A stretch of DNA of 64,000 nucleotides, taken from positions 62,001 to 126,000 of the forward strand of contig JAGEMR010000084.1 of the NCBI GenBank assembly GCA_021030915.1. The letters run 5' to 3'. This DNA is from Astrothelium macrocarpum (lineage: Eukaryota > Ascomycota > Dothideomycetes > Trypetheliales > Trypetheliaceae). Each line of letters begins with the position of its first letter. Position 1 is the stretch's first letter. The notes under the pieces were generated by a model. That model was not told the DNA's origin. It saw only the letters and a program-made list of their open reading frames with translations, and made no database searches. Both the position numbers and the translations under genes were made by a program. Below, piece after piece: positions 21,319 through 32,424 of this stretch.

Positions 21319-23298
21319 TCAAACCATGTCCGGCCACTTGTTATAAGGGAGAACAGAAGGACCCGCCCACTTCTCTCCATACGGGTTCGTTCGCGCACCG
21401 TGGAAGAAGCCATCGTGAGCGCGCTCGAGCACATCGAACCACGACGACGGTTCCGGATGCTTGGTCCATTGGTTGTGCACGTGGTACGTCCACGCTCCTC
21501 GGAAGAAGTTCTCCAGCGTGCGGTTGTTGGCGGGATACTTGTCCTCCTCGAGCACGTACTCCTTCACCACACCAGCACGTCGAAGGTCGGCTTCTTCGTC
21601 GCTGCTCATGGCGAAGGAGTCGAGTGGCTCGGCCATGGATTCGACTTCCATCGTTGCTTCCCTTGAGGGCGGTGCTGTGGAGCTTGATGAGGAGAGAGTG
21701 GCTTCCTTGGAAATGACGGAGCGCGATCGTTGACGCATGTCGATTCTGCTAGAGATGAGAGCGGATTCGTCACGTTTCCGCAGCTCGTTGGCCTTCTCTT
21801 CGGAACCAGCGGAAATGGTTGGAAGTTGGGGACCGTCGTAGCTCTCCCATTCATAGCTGATTGCGCCGGACCTTCCCTTGAAAGCCTCTCCGTAGTTCTT
21901 GATACAAGGCACTGTGCATCGGCCTTCACGATCCCAGTTGAATTCGGTCCAGATTGGATCGAATGCAGCAGTCTCCAACATCAATAGCTCCCGATCGCGC
22001 CCGTCTTTCCACGCCATACGACCGATAACACGTGGATGGAAATTCAGGCCCATGCGTACACCACCGCGGATGAGATAGGACGACAGCGAGGAGTTAGCGG
22101 TGAGCGACATGACCGCTGTGTTGTAGTCACCGGGATGAGGATGGGCAGCCCAGCGTTCGGCGAATGAATGCTCACGAGGCAAGAGGAGTGGGCGCATGTC
22201 GCGAAGCATGAGGACATCCATGTCGAAGTAGCATCCACCATGAATGTGTAGGACAACAAATCGTACAGCGTCAGAAACCGCGACTGGCAGGAATGTCATT
22301 TGTTTCGGAGTGAGAACGAGCCATTGCTGACCACTCTTGTCCTGGACAATGTTTTCTGCGACAGCAAATTCGCCTTGAGCATTGGGTTTTCCTGGGGATT
22401 TATAGTAGCCAATGCCGTCAGTGTTGTCTTCTTGCGTAGGAAGAGGGATGCGAGAACGAAAGTTCCAGGCCTTGAGTGTAATATCACCACGCTCTACAAG
22501 AGGCAGGAAACGCTTGAATAATGGGTCGCGGTTGAGCATGTCGTCGACGGCATTGGGATTACGGTCCGCATCCAGCCAAATCCAAAGACGCGAGCATGCA
22601 AGGTTCTGAGTATAAAGGTAGCTCTTGACGAATATTTCGACGCGCCATGTCGCAGGACCAGTCCAGTAAACATGGTAGGGAATGATTGGGCCTGGGCAGG
22701 TACCAATAGTAGACAGCGAAGGTACTTCAGCAGAGTCGATAGGGACGTAGCTATTCCGGGTATTCCCATTTCCATCAGCGTTGTTGTATTCTGCTTGACG
22801 AGGGTCCTGTTGACTGGCTCGATGATTTTTTTCTGGCAACGAGTAATAGCGTTCTTCGTCGTTCGCAAAAAACTGCAAGCAATCAAACACATTCCTCATT
22901 TTCTCAATTCCCTCATATGTTCCCCGACATTCTTCAACAAGCAGGTTCAGGTCAGCTTCCGTATCGACATGTGGGCGCAAACCCAGGTAATCGTCCTTTG
23001 GATTGACTGCACTGTGCGGCCGATTGAAGACATTGGCGTAGGGATTTATTGAAATCATCTTTTTGTGTCCCTTGAATTGAACTGCAACATTTCCCGAATT
23101 GTCTGGAACCACCTTGTCTGGGCGAAGTTTGGACGGCAATGTCTTATCGAGGATGCTGGGCACTCGAAGTTTGCTCTTGGCAGATGCAGGATTCCGCGCA
23201 AATTCTACGATGCCCCATATTGTCGCGTAAAGCAGAGCAAACAAGATGAGGTTCCGTAGTATGGCGAGGAATCTCCTCGCTCTTGAGCCTTCGGGCAT
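21319..23298 (-). CDS. Type II membrane glycosyltransferase with DXD motif (GT32-like)
   Basis: A single exon of 659 residues. One N-terminal signal-anchor helix (about residues 12-32, ILRNLILFALLYATIWGIVEF) predicts a Golgi/ER type II protein. The catalytic part shows the sugar-binding DXD family pattern: HVYWTGPATWRVEIFVKSYL, LWIWLDADRN, DAVRFVVLHIHGGCYFDMDV (the DMD is the metal/nucleotide-sugar site), and a late AERWAAHPHPGDYNTAVM. It is probably a mannosyl- or hexosyltransferase acting on protein or lipid glycans; donor and acceptor cannot be read from sequence. The C-terminus, with FFRGAWTYHVHNQWTKHPEP, is typical of this fungal family. Confidence 0.85.
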   Translation of the reverse strand: MPEGSRARRFLAILRNLILFALLYATIWGIVEFARNPASAKSKLRVPSILDKTLPSKLRPDKVVPDNSGNVAVQFKGHKKMISINPYANVFNRPHSAVNPKDDYLGLRPHVDTEADLNLLVEECRGTYEGIEKMRNVFDCLQFFANDEERYYSLPEKNHRASQQDPRQAEYNNADGNGNTRNSYVPIDSAEVPSLSTIGTCPGPIIPYHVYWTGPATWRVEIFVKSYLYTQNLACSRLWIWLDADRNPNAVDDMLNRDPLFKRFLPLVERGDITLKAWNFRSRIPLPTQEDNTDGIGYYKSPGKPNAQGEFAVAENIVQDKSGQQWLVLTPKQMTFLPVAVSDAVRFVVLHIHGGCYFDMDVLMLRDMRPLLLPREHSFAERWAAHPHPGDYNTAVMSLTANSSLSSYLIRGGVRMGLNFHPRVIGRMAWKDGRDRELLMLETAAFDPIWTEFNWDREGRCTVPCIKNYGEAFKGRSGAISYEWESYDGPQLPTISAGSEEKANELRKRDESALISSRIDMRQRSRSVISKEATLSSSSSTAPPSREATMEVESMAEPLDSFAMSSDEEADLRRAGVVKEYVLEEDKYPANNRTLENFFRGAWTYHVHNQWTKHPEPSSWFDVLERAHDGFFHGARTNPYGEKWAGPSVLPYNKWPDMV

Positions 23299-24270
23299 GT
23301 TATGTGAGACAATTGAAATCGACGCTCTGATTCAGGGAGGAAGTCAGAGGAGAAGAGGTAGGTGACTCGAGCTCTTTTGTTGTGATTCCGTAGTGGTGAC
23401 ACACGCAGGTCAATTGATACGTCCCACAGTGTGAATGGGCCAAGTTTGTCGGGGAATTCAGTGGACAGACGGATCGGTGAAACGCAAGTGCCAAAGACGA
23501 AGCGGCCAAACGGAGCAAATTAAAGCAGGAGGAAATTGGGCCAATTGAGAAGGCTAGAGGCCAAAAAGTTTGGGTACGCTCGTGATTGAGAATTAACTGC
23601 TCTTGGGCAAGAGTGGCAAACCGATATAGGGATAGGAGGGAACGTGCGGCTCTGGGTCGACAAGATGGACAAGAGAGTGGAAGAAGAGCAAAAGTGGTAG
23701 AATGGAAGGAGTATTAGGGATGAGAGTGTTTAAGGGTGTGCATGCAAAGCGCACACGTAAATCTGGAGGCGGCCGAGAGGGGCTAGAAGGAGAGACGGGG
23801 AAAGGGACAATACAGGGCTCGCAAAAGAACAAAAGGGTGGCCTTTGGTAGGGAGCGTGGTGTTGGATTAGGAGGCGTGGATTCAGCGTGGAGGCGTCGAT
23901 GGACGGATGGAAAAGGCGAAAAGACCAGGCTGGCGGCGCATTACCATAGGGGCTAGCCCCTTTGGCCTGGCCCGTACGCGGCCACCAAGCAGACGCTTGT
24001 CCAACCAGATGCGACTTGGTGCCTGTTTTGCTTTTCGCATCTTGGCTGGAACCAATGCTGATGAGTCCTCGCCGCCAGGGGACTGTCCTCCCGTGTCGGC
24101 GCAGCACTGCTGCATGCATGAAGCCATCAACACTGCCTCACAACACCAAGCCTACGCCATCACTAAACGAGCCCGCGTACCATTGCTGAAACGAGCGCAG
24201 AGCATGTCTTAACTTAACAGCATCTGCTATCTCTCTCAGCCCCACCAGCGCCCGACAGCTTCTCTGACGA
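23299..24270. other. Divergent promoter region
   Basis: About 970 bp between the starts of the glycosyltransferase and the hydrolase-like gene. Purine/pyrimidine-biased tracts near 23600-23900 are the main visible feature. No coding frame with support. Confidence 0.5.
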
Positions 24271-25687
24271 ATGTTGCGTCGTCCATCATGGCGATCTGTG
24301 GTCTGCTCTACACGCCAAGCTCGTGATGCTGCACTGGCAACAGTTTTGTCCCGCCCATTCATAACTTCCTCCGCTCCTCAGCAGGATCGTGTATGGATTC
24401 GGTGCCGCAACAATGGGGCCATTTCTCTCGAGTAAGGCCCCATTTCCCCGCTTCCGTGTCTTCACCGTCGGCGACACGTAATATGATAGACTTTTAATCC
24501 AACGTCATAGCATCCATACTCCTCCAAATCCTGGTACAGCAGCTGTCATTTGGTTGCCCTCAGCTTTATCACAATTGCTGAATAGCCATGATGACAACTC
24601 AAAACACGATGCTTTCTACCCTGTCGCCTTGTCAAAGGCTCTCTCTGCGACCGTTATACAAATTAATTATCGGCTTTCGCGCCAATTCTGTTATCCTAAC
24701 CCCATTCATGACGTACTTGCAGGATATGATTGGATCGTGAAGCATGTTGTTCCGAAGCTTACCCATCCTACAACATCGCGACATGGCAGACGGAGCAATA
24801 GTAAAGCTCATCTTCATGTTTGCGGTGAGCTTATTGGTGGTAGCCTAGCCAGTATGCTAGCCTTGACCGAGTGTCAGATTGGTAGCTTAGGCATTAACAC
24901 CGCCGTTGTGAACAACCCAGTTTGCGACTGGGTCATTACGCAAGAAATTCATTCAAAGTCGCAAGAGGTGGCCGACGATTCAAAGGATACCATGGATCCG
25001 CGCTCAGCTCTCCGTCAGCCTCGTCAGAGAAAGAGTGGGCCTCTTGTCCCATCTCTTACCCGATTTGCATCCAATGCTTGTCTTCCATCCTCCGCCCTCT
25101 TTGCGGCTCGCTCCAACCTGTTCAAAGACCCTTCGGCATATTTTGATCCCTTTGCAAGTCCAAGTTTGTTCTTTCGTACCTCTGGTGTCCGGCCCCACGT
25201 CTGTCATGAGTCGGATGAATCTTCATCACTGACGATGCTCGATGACCACGACGAAAACAAGGTGACTCCCGTTTCTCGTAAAGCGTATCTCAAGTACCCA
25301 CCTAGCCATTCACCGCTTCGTCTACCTTTGTTTCGTATCGAGATGGGTGCTCAAAATCCTCTTAGAGATCAGGTAGAGGAGTTTGCAAGTCTTTTAACGC
25401 GAAGTCATCGCATAGCCAGATCAAGTGGTGAGAAGATCACAGAAGTTGAGGAACTCCAACAAGTGGACGGTAGTAGCGGAAAATTTGATGAAAATACACA
25501 AACAGGACCTCAGAGCATCTTAGCCTCTCAAGAACATCCCAAAGCCCATCATCTGGATCCTATGGGGAAGGTCCAATTGATGGTCAAAAACGGTGTTGGT
25601 CTATGGGATCGATGCACTGAACAACAAAAATCAGAAACGGTCATGGGGATTAGTCAATGGCTGAAGGATACGGCGACTAATGTATAG
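24271..25687 (+). CDS. Alpha/beta-hydrolase-like protein lacking the nucleophile serine
   Basis: Exons 24271-24431 and 24490-25687 (intron GTAAGG...GATAG) join in phase to 452 residues. The Arg-rich start (MLRRPSWRSVVCSTRQARDA) looks like a mitochondrial presequence. Then come RCRNNGAISLELL, PPNPGTAAVIWLP (the first strand of the fold) and QINYRLSRQFCYPNPIHDVL (the conserved RLS strand and DV/YDW helix region of arylacetamide-deacetylase-like proteins). At the nucleophile elbow, where GxSxG is expected, the sequence is CGELIGGSLAS, so leucine replaces serine. A late His-containing strand is not evident. This suggests a non-enzymatic member of the fold. The fold is reasonably clear from strand order; the function is unknown. 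Confidence 0.78.
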
Positions 25688-25849
25688 TGATTACCGGATT
25701 GCAACGCAAGTAATCCATCTTTCCCTCTATCTTCTAGTGACTCTTTGTTCCGGATCTCTGAGATAATCTTGAAGTCGCCCAAGTTAGTCTCATTACCGAA
25801 CAAACGATTGATCCATCATAGAGATAAGAGGCGGTATTAGAGGAAGACC

Positions 25850-26600
25850 AACAGATAAGGTGGTTTCAATCCGAATACGGAGGCTAAAGGCCTCAAACAG
25901 CTTTATCTCTCAAGCAAGCAAATCCCGTCAATCGCCTGCAGACAACTAGAAAAAGCCGTCATTCCAAATTTAATCGCACTGCTTCCAAAGTAAAGAAGCC
26001 CCTTCTTCATTTTATATTCAAGCTCCGATGCAATCATACGGTAAATCTCCTTCCTATTTCCATAATCTGAACTATGACCCATGCCAAACGTCCGACTCCA
26101 TGGATTTCACTGCGTCAGTTTTCCTAGATACAAGATAAACTGTAGGTTATCTTTAAAAATCTTAGTGGTCTCCTTTTGCTCTTCAAGAATCTACATCTAG
26201 ACTTGACTGGCGTTGAGGTCTTGGCCTAGCCTCAATAAAACAATCGTGGTCGAAGTTGCCAAATTCTCCCTTCAATCATAAAGCTGCTTAAAAATCTTCC
26301 GGTCTATATCGGCCAGAAGCACATGCGAACCTCCAAAAAATGGGGTATCCGAACTGGTTGTCTTGGCTTCCTATACATCTATCAAACCGCGGCATGGCCG
26401 GAGAACAGGATCGGTATTCGGATAAAAACTTACCACCAATAGTAGCGTTCGTAAAAACGCTGGAACAGTCCTGACCATAATTTAGGGTTCTGACATCGTC
26501 TGAAACGACCGTGTTTCCTCCAATCGGTAAACTAGCCTCAAAGGCTAAAACCCAGGGGTCTGACTTGCGTTCTCGGCGCGGTCCGGGGTAGCGATCGGAC
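25850..26600 (-). pseudogene. Decayed protein-coding gene, family not recognised
   Basis: On the minus strand a clearly protein-like segment (about 26590-26420) reads DPWVLAFEASLPIGGNTV and DVRTLNYGQDCSSVFTNATI. It ends at a textbook donor GTAAGT, and after an acceptor TGTATAG continues as GSQDNQFGYPIFWRFACASG. Stops follow (TAA, TGA, several TAG), and the frame changes before another protein-like run (IASELEYKMKKGLLYFGSSA) near 26050-25950. Several stops are explained by C-to-T changes of CAA/CGA codons. The intact splice signals show it was once a real intron-bearing gene. I do not recognise the family. Confidence 0.55.
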
Positions 26601-26762
26601 CCAACGATATTAGGTAGTTGAGGGGTCTTTCTTGGAAGTTTCTATATGTTCTATCTAAACAATAAGCATGCATGGAAGAAACAGTCATGATTGGCGGATT
26701 TGCTATGTGCACTCTCGAAAGTGCGAGGACTGAGACGGAAAATCTACATTGGAGAAGACGAA

Positions 26763-26769
26763 TATAAAA
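26763..26769 (+). promoter_or_regulatory. TATA box of the polygalacturonase gene
   Basis: TATAAAA lies 70 bp upstream of the chosen start codon of the polygalacturonase, a plausible spacing for a fungal core promoter. Confidence 0.5.
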
Positions 26770-26838
26770 CAGCTGTATTACAGCAATGAAGACAATCCAG
26801 TGAGTCTGCTTTTTAGTGAAGTCTACCAACTGCTCAAA

Positions 26839-28222
26839 ATGATTCCAACTCGTTCAGTCCTTTTACTTGCTCTTGCGACTTGTGTGATTTCTTCTCCTGT
26901 CCCTGAGCCTGAAATAACACAAGCTCCTTCTCCAGTCGAACTCCAAAAGCGCGCAACCAGCTGTACCTTCTCGGGCTCTAACGGTGCATCCTCCGCCAGC
27001 GCGTCGCAAAAGTCATGCTCAACGATTGTTCTATCTTCTGTCGCCGTACCCTCAGGGGTGACCCTGGATTTGTCCGATCTTGAGGAAGACACTACGGTAG
27101 GCAAACCTCAACGTTGACCAAGCGCCCGTACAAAGATCTAATCAGCTGCGTGTCAGGTCATCTTTGAAGGCGAGACAACTTGGGGATACGAAGAATGGGA
27201 CGGCCCCCTACTTCAAATTGAAGGATCCCACATCACGATTCAAGGAGCCAGCGGCTCTAGTCTGAATCCTGATGGATCTCGCTGGTGGGACGGCGAAGGC
27301 GGCAGCGGAGGCAAGACGAAACCAAAATTCTTTGCTGCACATGACCTTACCGATTCGACCATCACCGATCTCTACATCCAAAATACGCCAATCCAAGCTA
27401 TTAGCATTGACGGTGCCAACAGCCTGACTGTGTCTGGGGTGACTATTGATAACTCTGCTGGTGATACTGAAGGAGCGAAGAACACAGATGGCTTCGATAT
27501 TGGAGACAGCACTGGTGTGACCATCACTGGAGCTAATGTGTACAATCAGGATGACTGCGTAGCTGTCAACTCCGGCACGGTATGTCAACTTGAATACGAC
27601 GATTGTCCTTGTTTTTGCTACTAACATTGTGGTCCAGAGTATAACCTTTAGCGGAGGTGTCTGCTCTGGTGGCCACGGTCTTTCCATTGGCTCTGTTGGC
27701 GGACGGTCCGACAATACCGTCTCAACTGTGACGTTCGAGAACTCCGAAGTCAAAAACTCTGCAAACGGTACTTGGTCCTCTTCTTGTACAACGCAAATAG
27801 GTACCGCGGACTGACTTTTGGCTTAGGCATCCGTATCAAAGCAACTGAAGGCGACACTGGCACCATCAGCGGAATAACATACTCTGGAATCACGCTTTCA
27901 GGCATCACAAGGTATGTGGACTTCATATACTAAGCTACATTGATCATTTGCTGAGCGTGAACACAGCTACGGTATTCTTATCGAGCAAAACTACGATGGT
28001 GGAGACCTGAAAGGGACGCCAACCGCTGGCATCCCAATCACCGACTTGACACTTTCGAATATTGCCGGAAGCGGTGGTGTCGAGAGCAGTGCAACCAATA
28101 TTGACATTGCCTGTGCCGCAGGGGCCTGCTCCAGCTGGACTTGGACTAGTGTTACTGTGACTGGAGGCAAAACCAGCACAAGTTGCTCGAACGTTCCGAG
28201 CGGCGCCAGCTGCTCTGATTAG
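26839..28222 (+). CDS. Secreted endopolygalacturonase (GH28)
   Basis: Five exons (26839-27096, 27157-27579, 27638-27767, 27827-27911, 27967-28222) join in phase to 383 residues. A signal peptide (SVLLLALATCVISS) and a short propeptide ending in the Kex2-type dibasic KR at about residue 40 precede the right-handed beta-helix domain. All four GH28 signatures are present: NTDGFDI, NQDDCVAVNSG, SGGHGLSIGSVGG and GIRIKA, holding the catalytic aspartates, the His and the substrate-binding Arg/Lys. The enzyme cleaves alpha-1,4-galacturonosyl bonds in homogalacturonan outside the cell. The ATG at 26839 begins the signal peptide; an upstream in-frame start at 26749 would bury it. The family and activity class are certain. 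Confidence 0.95.
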
Positions 28223-28555
28223 AGTTCATGACAGAGACAATGCATGACGAATCATTTCAATTTTTGTACATACTTATTTTTTTCATCGAGCTTGACCAGT
28301 CAAATTATGATCGTCGAGGGTGAGTTGCACCAAATCTTGGCACAAAGTCTGAGTACGACAAGACAGCCAGCCCTTTGAACATGTATATAGCCTTTTGCAT
28401 TTCAATTTACTCAATTATATTCGACACAAGAAATTTACTCAATCCTTGCAAATGCCCATTTGCTCAAATGTCTGATTCAACGCCCAAACATGCACCCATC
28501 GCTTATGCCGAAACATCACCTCGCTTTACCCACAGCCATCCACATTCTCAATCCA
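28223..28555. other. Convergent 3' region of GH28 and GH5 genes
   Basis: About 330 bp between two stop codons. A T-rich stretch near 28260-28285 may belong to the polygalacturonase 3' end. Nothing else is seen. Confidence 0.45.
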
Positions 28556-30884
28556 TCAGTAATTCTCCGCCAGCCCCATTGCCCCGAAATTGGGCACACT
28601 CCCACAATCAAACGACCGATTCCCCAAATTCGCCGGCAGAATACCCGCCTGACTCCCCAGCTTCCAACTCCACTGCGTCGCGGACTCAGTCGCCCAGGTC
28701 CAGTAAAACCAGCCCCACCCCTTCTCAAAGCTGACCATCTGCGCCTCCGCAAACTGCAGCAGCCACTGCTTGTACGCAGCGCTGTACGCGGACGCCTCCG
28801 CATTCGCATCGTCGCACTCGCACGGCGGGCCCGTCGCGGCCGTCGGACACGCAGGCGTCAGCACGTCCAGCGACGCGTTGTTGAGGTTCAGCGTGCCCTC
28901 CCAGCGGCTGCCCGTGCCGACGTTGTTCAGGTACGTGGTGCAGTCCGTGTCGGCCTGCGACCACTCGCCGCACAGCGTCGGGCCGAAGCCCGTGGCCGTG
29001 TTCATGCTCTGCTCGGTCTGCTGCGTCCAGCCGTCGCACGCGAACGATAGCTTGTCCGAGTGGTTGAGCCCGATCTGCTGCGTGTTGAAGATGACGTATT
29101 GGTGCACGTCGAGCAGGAGGTTGTTCAGGGGGTCGGCGTTCTGTAGCTTGCCCTGCCAGTTCTCGAGGCCCATGAACCCGTCGCCGAATACGATCACTGC
29201 TGTGACGTTGTTCTTGCGGATTGCTTGCACCGCGGCGGTCGTCCAGTTCAGCACGGCGTTGGTGTCGAGATCGACCATCCGTGGCTCGTTGCAGAGCCCG
29301 TAGAGCGTGACGAGGTTGGCGTAGCGTGGCTGCGCGAAGAATGTGGATAGCTGCCCGTGGATGTCGAGAGCGCGCTGGGCGTTGAGCGCGCCGTCGGTGC
29401 CGTTGAGCCAGCCGATGGCGCCCTGGCGTCCGCTGTGGTTCCAGCCGTTTTGGCTACCGGGTAGGCCGTGCACGTCGAGGTTCACGCGGAGCCCGTAGTG
29501 TCGGCAGTATTCGATGGCGCGGAGGAGATAGCGCCAGGAGATTTGTTTGACGTAGGGGTCGCCGGGGTAGGTGGTGACGGCCCAGTAGGAGAAGGAGATG
29601 CGGACGTGGTCGAAGCCGGCGGCTTGGATGGCGGCGATGTCTTGCTCGCCGATGAAGGCAGAGTAATGCTGTTCTAGCGTCGAGGCTGCTTTTGAGCCCA
29701 ATGTGGTCGAGAGGGTCCACTCATCAACGACGTTTTGCGAACTGGAAAAGCCATTGAAGAGAGAGGGAGTGATGAAAGGCTCAATGGATAGCCACCCTCC
29801 GAGATTCATTCCACGAATTGGCATCTGGCCGTATTGCCATTTGTCCTTCAGCGCAGGAACGTTATTGTTCGCCCGGGTACTATCGTCCCATGTTGAGTTG
29901 AGTCCCATAATTGGCAGACCTCCGACAGTCTCGTTTGTGTACGTCAGATTAAAGTCAATAGTGTCATACCAGGTAAAGGGATCATAATATGTGCCTTTTG
30001 CCGACGCTGGTATACTGTTGGGGCTTATGCCTTTTAGATTGTAATTCGAAGGTTTAGGGGTACTTGAATCTGCTGTCGGCGGATCAGTAGACTTTTTCTT
30101 TGAAACAACGACTCCGATGACAATCGCAATGATGAGAACGATAACAGCGACGATCGCGGCAATGATCCCTATTTTGGCTGAATCAGTAACGAAATCATAA
30201 GACTTTTGCAGCGGTTGACTTACATATGCGCCGTCGTTTCCTTCTTGCTGCTTCCTCGTCATAATCTTCGCTTCCAGATGGCGGCCCTGTTCGATCTACT
30301 CTGTATTCGTATTCATTGTACTTTTCATTATATGCTTCATGCCCTTCCTCCAGATAGGGACCACTAAAAACGCGCCTCTTTTTCCGGTGATGATTGTGGT
30401 CTGAGCGGTCGTAATCCCTCTGTTTATGATGATGCTCGCGATGTTGTTCTCCATGCCGTAAATCTTCAGTTTTTCGTCGCCTTTCTCTTCTTCGTTCTTC
30501 ATATCTTCTCCGTTCTTCGTCTCTGTGTTTTCGAGGTTTAATTTCTCGTTCTTGAAGTCGTTCTGGCTCTTCTGGTGTCTCTCCCGGTTTCCCATATTTG
30601 CTCCATCCTAGCTTCTCATTTAATGCGTCTAGCTGGGCAAGACTATTTGCAGAGAGAGGATTGCTGGTAGCACTTTCGGCTTGTGACTTTGGTGGTCTAT
30701 GTCTTCTAGGCCGCTCGGATCGATGTGGCGTTCGGGTTGGCTCGGGAGAGGGAGATGCGCGATCGTAGTCATACTGTGCAGATCGGTGATGGTGGGGAAG
30801 CAATTCACCAGTGCTGTCGGTAGATCGATGTGCACGACGTCGACGGTCACGGCGAGCTGGAGAGTCGCGTATGGACCGCGTCAT
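28556..30884 (-). CDS. exgD: Membrane-anchored glucan 1,3-beta-glucosidase (GH5, ExgD type)
   Basis: Exons 30884-30224 and 30168-28556 (intron GTAAGT...AAATAG) give 757 residues. The first 220 residues form a very basic, Arg/His/Glu-rich cytoplasmic tail. One transmembrane helix follows (IIAAIVAVIVLIIAIVIGVV), then the GH5 catalytic domain outside. The hallmark RGMNLGGWLSIEPFITP opens the (beta/alpha)8 barrel; LCNEPRM carries the acid/base glutamate and CGEWSQADTDC the nucleophile glutamate. The arrangement equals ExgD of aspergilli, a type II membrane exo-1,3-beta-glucanase acting on wall glucan. The 3' half of the gene is markedly GC-rich compared with the 5' half. Function is confident; the membrane topology is inferred from hydropathy. 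Confidence 0.92.
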
Positions 30885-31399
30885 TAGCTAGAGAAGAGTA
30901 TCAAGGCGCTCTAGAAGAATATTTAATCCGAGATATATTTCATGGGTATTGTAAAGGGATTTGAGAAGTCTTGGCATTTCTGGGGAGCATGAATTGACGC
31001 TTCGTTGCCCAGGTAACCGGCTCTCTGCCGACTTCGCTAATGCCGTCATATCACAACATCCAACTTGAACCACGGAAAGCTAGCATTTTCCAAACGTTAT
31101 GGGCAAAGCTAGCAAGCTGCTCCTCGACAGCTTTACGTTGCCACAATATTGCATGCGGCTCAAGTGTTCTGCGACCTGGACGTGCGTGTCCAAGCATGTA
31201 CAAGAGCGCATACCGCGTACCTCATTTCTTAACCATCATTGTGAAAGGCTGGATGTGGCGTCCAGCGCTTCTTCCAGAACGCACTTTGGAAGAAGGTTTT
31301 AGCGACATAGACTTTGCACATTTCCTTGGAGTTGATGAAATGCGCTATGCAAAAAGCCTGCATCGCCCATGCTCCCCTCAGCATAGACTTCCAGATGAT
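30885..31399. other. Region upstream of the GH5 gene and downstream of NMA1
   Basis: About 515 bp with the GH5 promoter and the NMA1 3' end. Short plus-strand frames (31040-31429) show no domain or conserved-looking pattern. Confidence 0.45.
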
Positions 31400-32424
31400 T
31401 TAGACAGTGCCTTTGGAGCGTCCTGGTAAGTCTGCAGCCTTGCCTTTGCTCTCCTTTTCATGCGAGGATGAAGCACCATCGTCACCATACAGGCCATTTT
31501 CCTCAATGTAATGAACCACCGGATGAGGGATCAAATACTGAACAGACATTTCTCGTTTCAAGAATAGTCGAACTTTGGTTGAGCTAATGTCGTTCTGGAT
31601 GAGCTGGGGAATGACGTGTATGTTATCTTTCCATTGTTGCAAGCTTGCGAGCGCATCATCACTATCAGTTCCTGCCCTTTCGATGATAAAAGCACCGTCT
31701 GTGGAAAGTCAGCCACTGCTTTTGTCCTGGGACAAGAGACCTTACAATGGCCAAGTATGTGATCAAGATCTTGCGCACTCCAAACTCCAGGGGTTGACAT
31801 GGTCTGTATCAAATCTGCCCCTGCTAAGAGTGCCACATGTATCTCCTTTTTCTGTCCGCCGACCTGTATACCACCATGGACTTCGTTTAATTCGTGATGG
31901 AATCGATCCAAAACTCTTGCTGTCGGCTGGTACTCGGATTGGAGAGGTTCCCAGGCATCCACTGTAGAGAGTAAGCATGTTTGACTCCTTGGGCTAGATA
32001 AGATCAGAGGATACCCATGATCCACGTAGAGGCATCTTGAATCGCAAGTTGGCACATGTTTATCCGATGGTGAGCACTGGCTAAACCAGCTTTCTTGTAC
32101 GCATCCCCAACGGGTGACAGATATCCACCGACGACTTCAAATTCCGTATTAAATTGACAATAGTCTCGTGCCATTTCAAACATTCGCAGGTGAAGGTATG
32201 TGATTGGGGAAAAGCTTCCGCAACTCACGAGCACTACAGAAGCAATTAGTATTTCAGGCAAGGAAAGCCGACTTGGTTTATTCACCGAGCGGTGTCCTGC
32301 TGCTATCATTGAGCACCTTCTTCAGTCTCTGGGTCGGGAATTCATAGTTTTCTAGTTTTAATTTTGATTTCTGACCATCCTTTTTGGTGTCTAGGGAAGT
32401 CGCCACTGCGCCTGCTTGCGCCAT
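31400..32424 (-). CDS. NMA1: Nicotinamide mononucleotide adenylyltransferase (NMNAT)
   Basis: Exons 32424-32286, 32233-32015, 31961-31746 and 31698-31400 join in phase to 290 residues, the usual length for fungal NMNAT. The nucleotidyltransferase motif GSFSPITYLHLRMFE (a GxFxPxxxxH type) is near residue 60. AHHRINMCQLAI and STWIMVDAWEPLQ follow, and the C-terminal ISSTKVR signature binds ATP. The enzyme joins NMN or nicotinic acid mononucleotide with ATP to make NAD or its deamido form, in nucleus and cytosol. The frame is open upstream to another ATG at 32604 that would add 60 residues; the shorter start is preferred because it matches typical family length. It is divergent from the UFD4-type ligase gene. 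Confidence 0.92.

Noticed and set aside
28460..29303. 196- and 177-codon plus-strand frames
   Set aside because: Antisense to the GC-rich 3' half of the GH5 gene; Arg-rich products without any family pattern.
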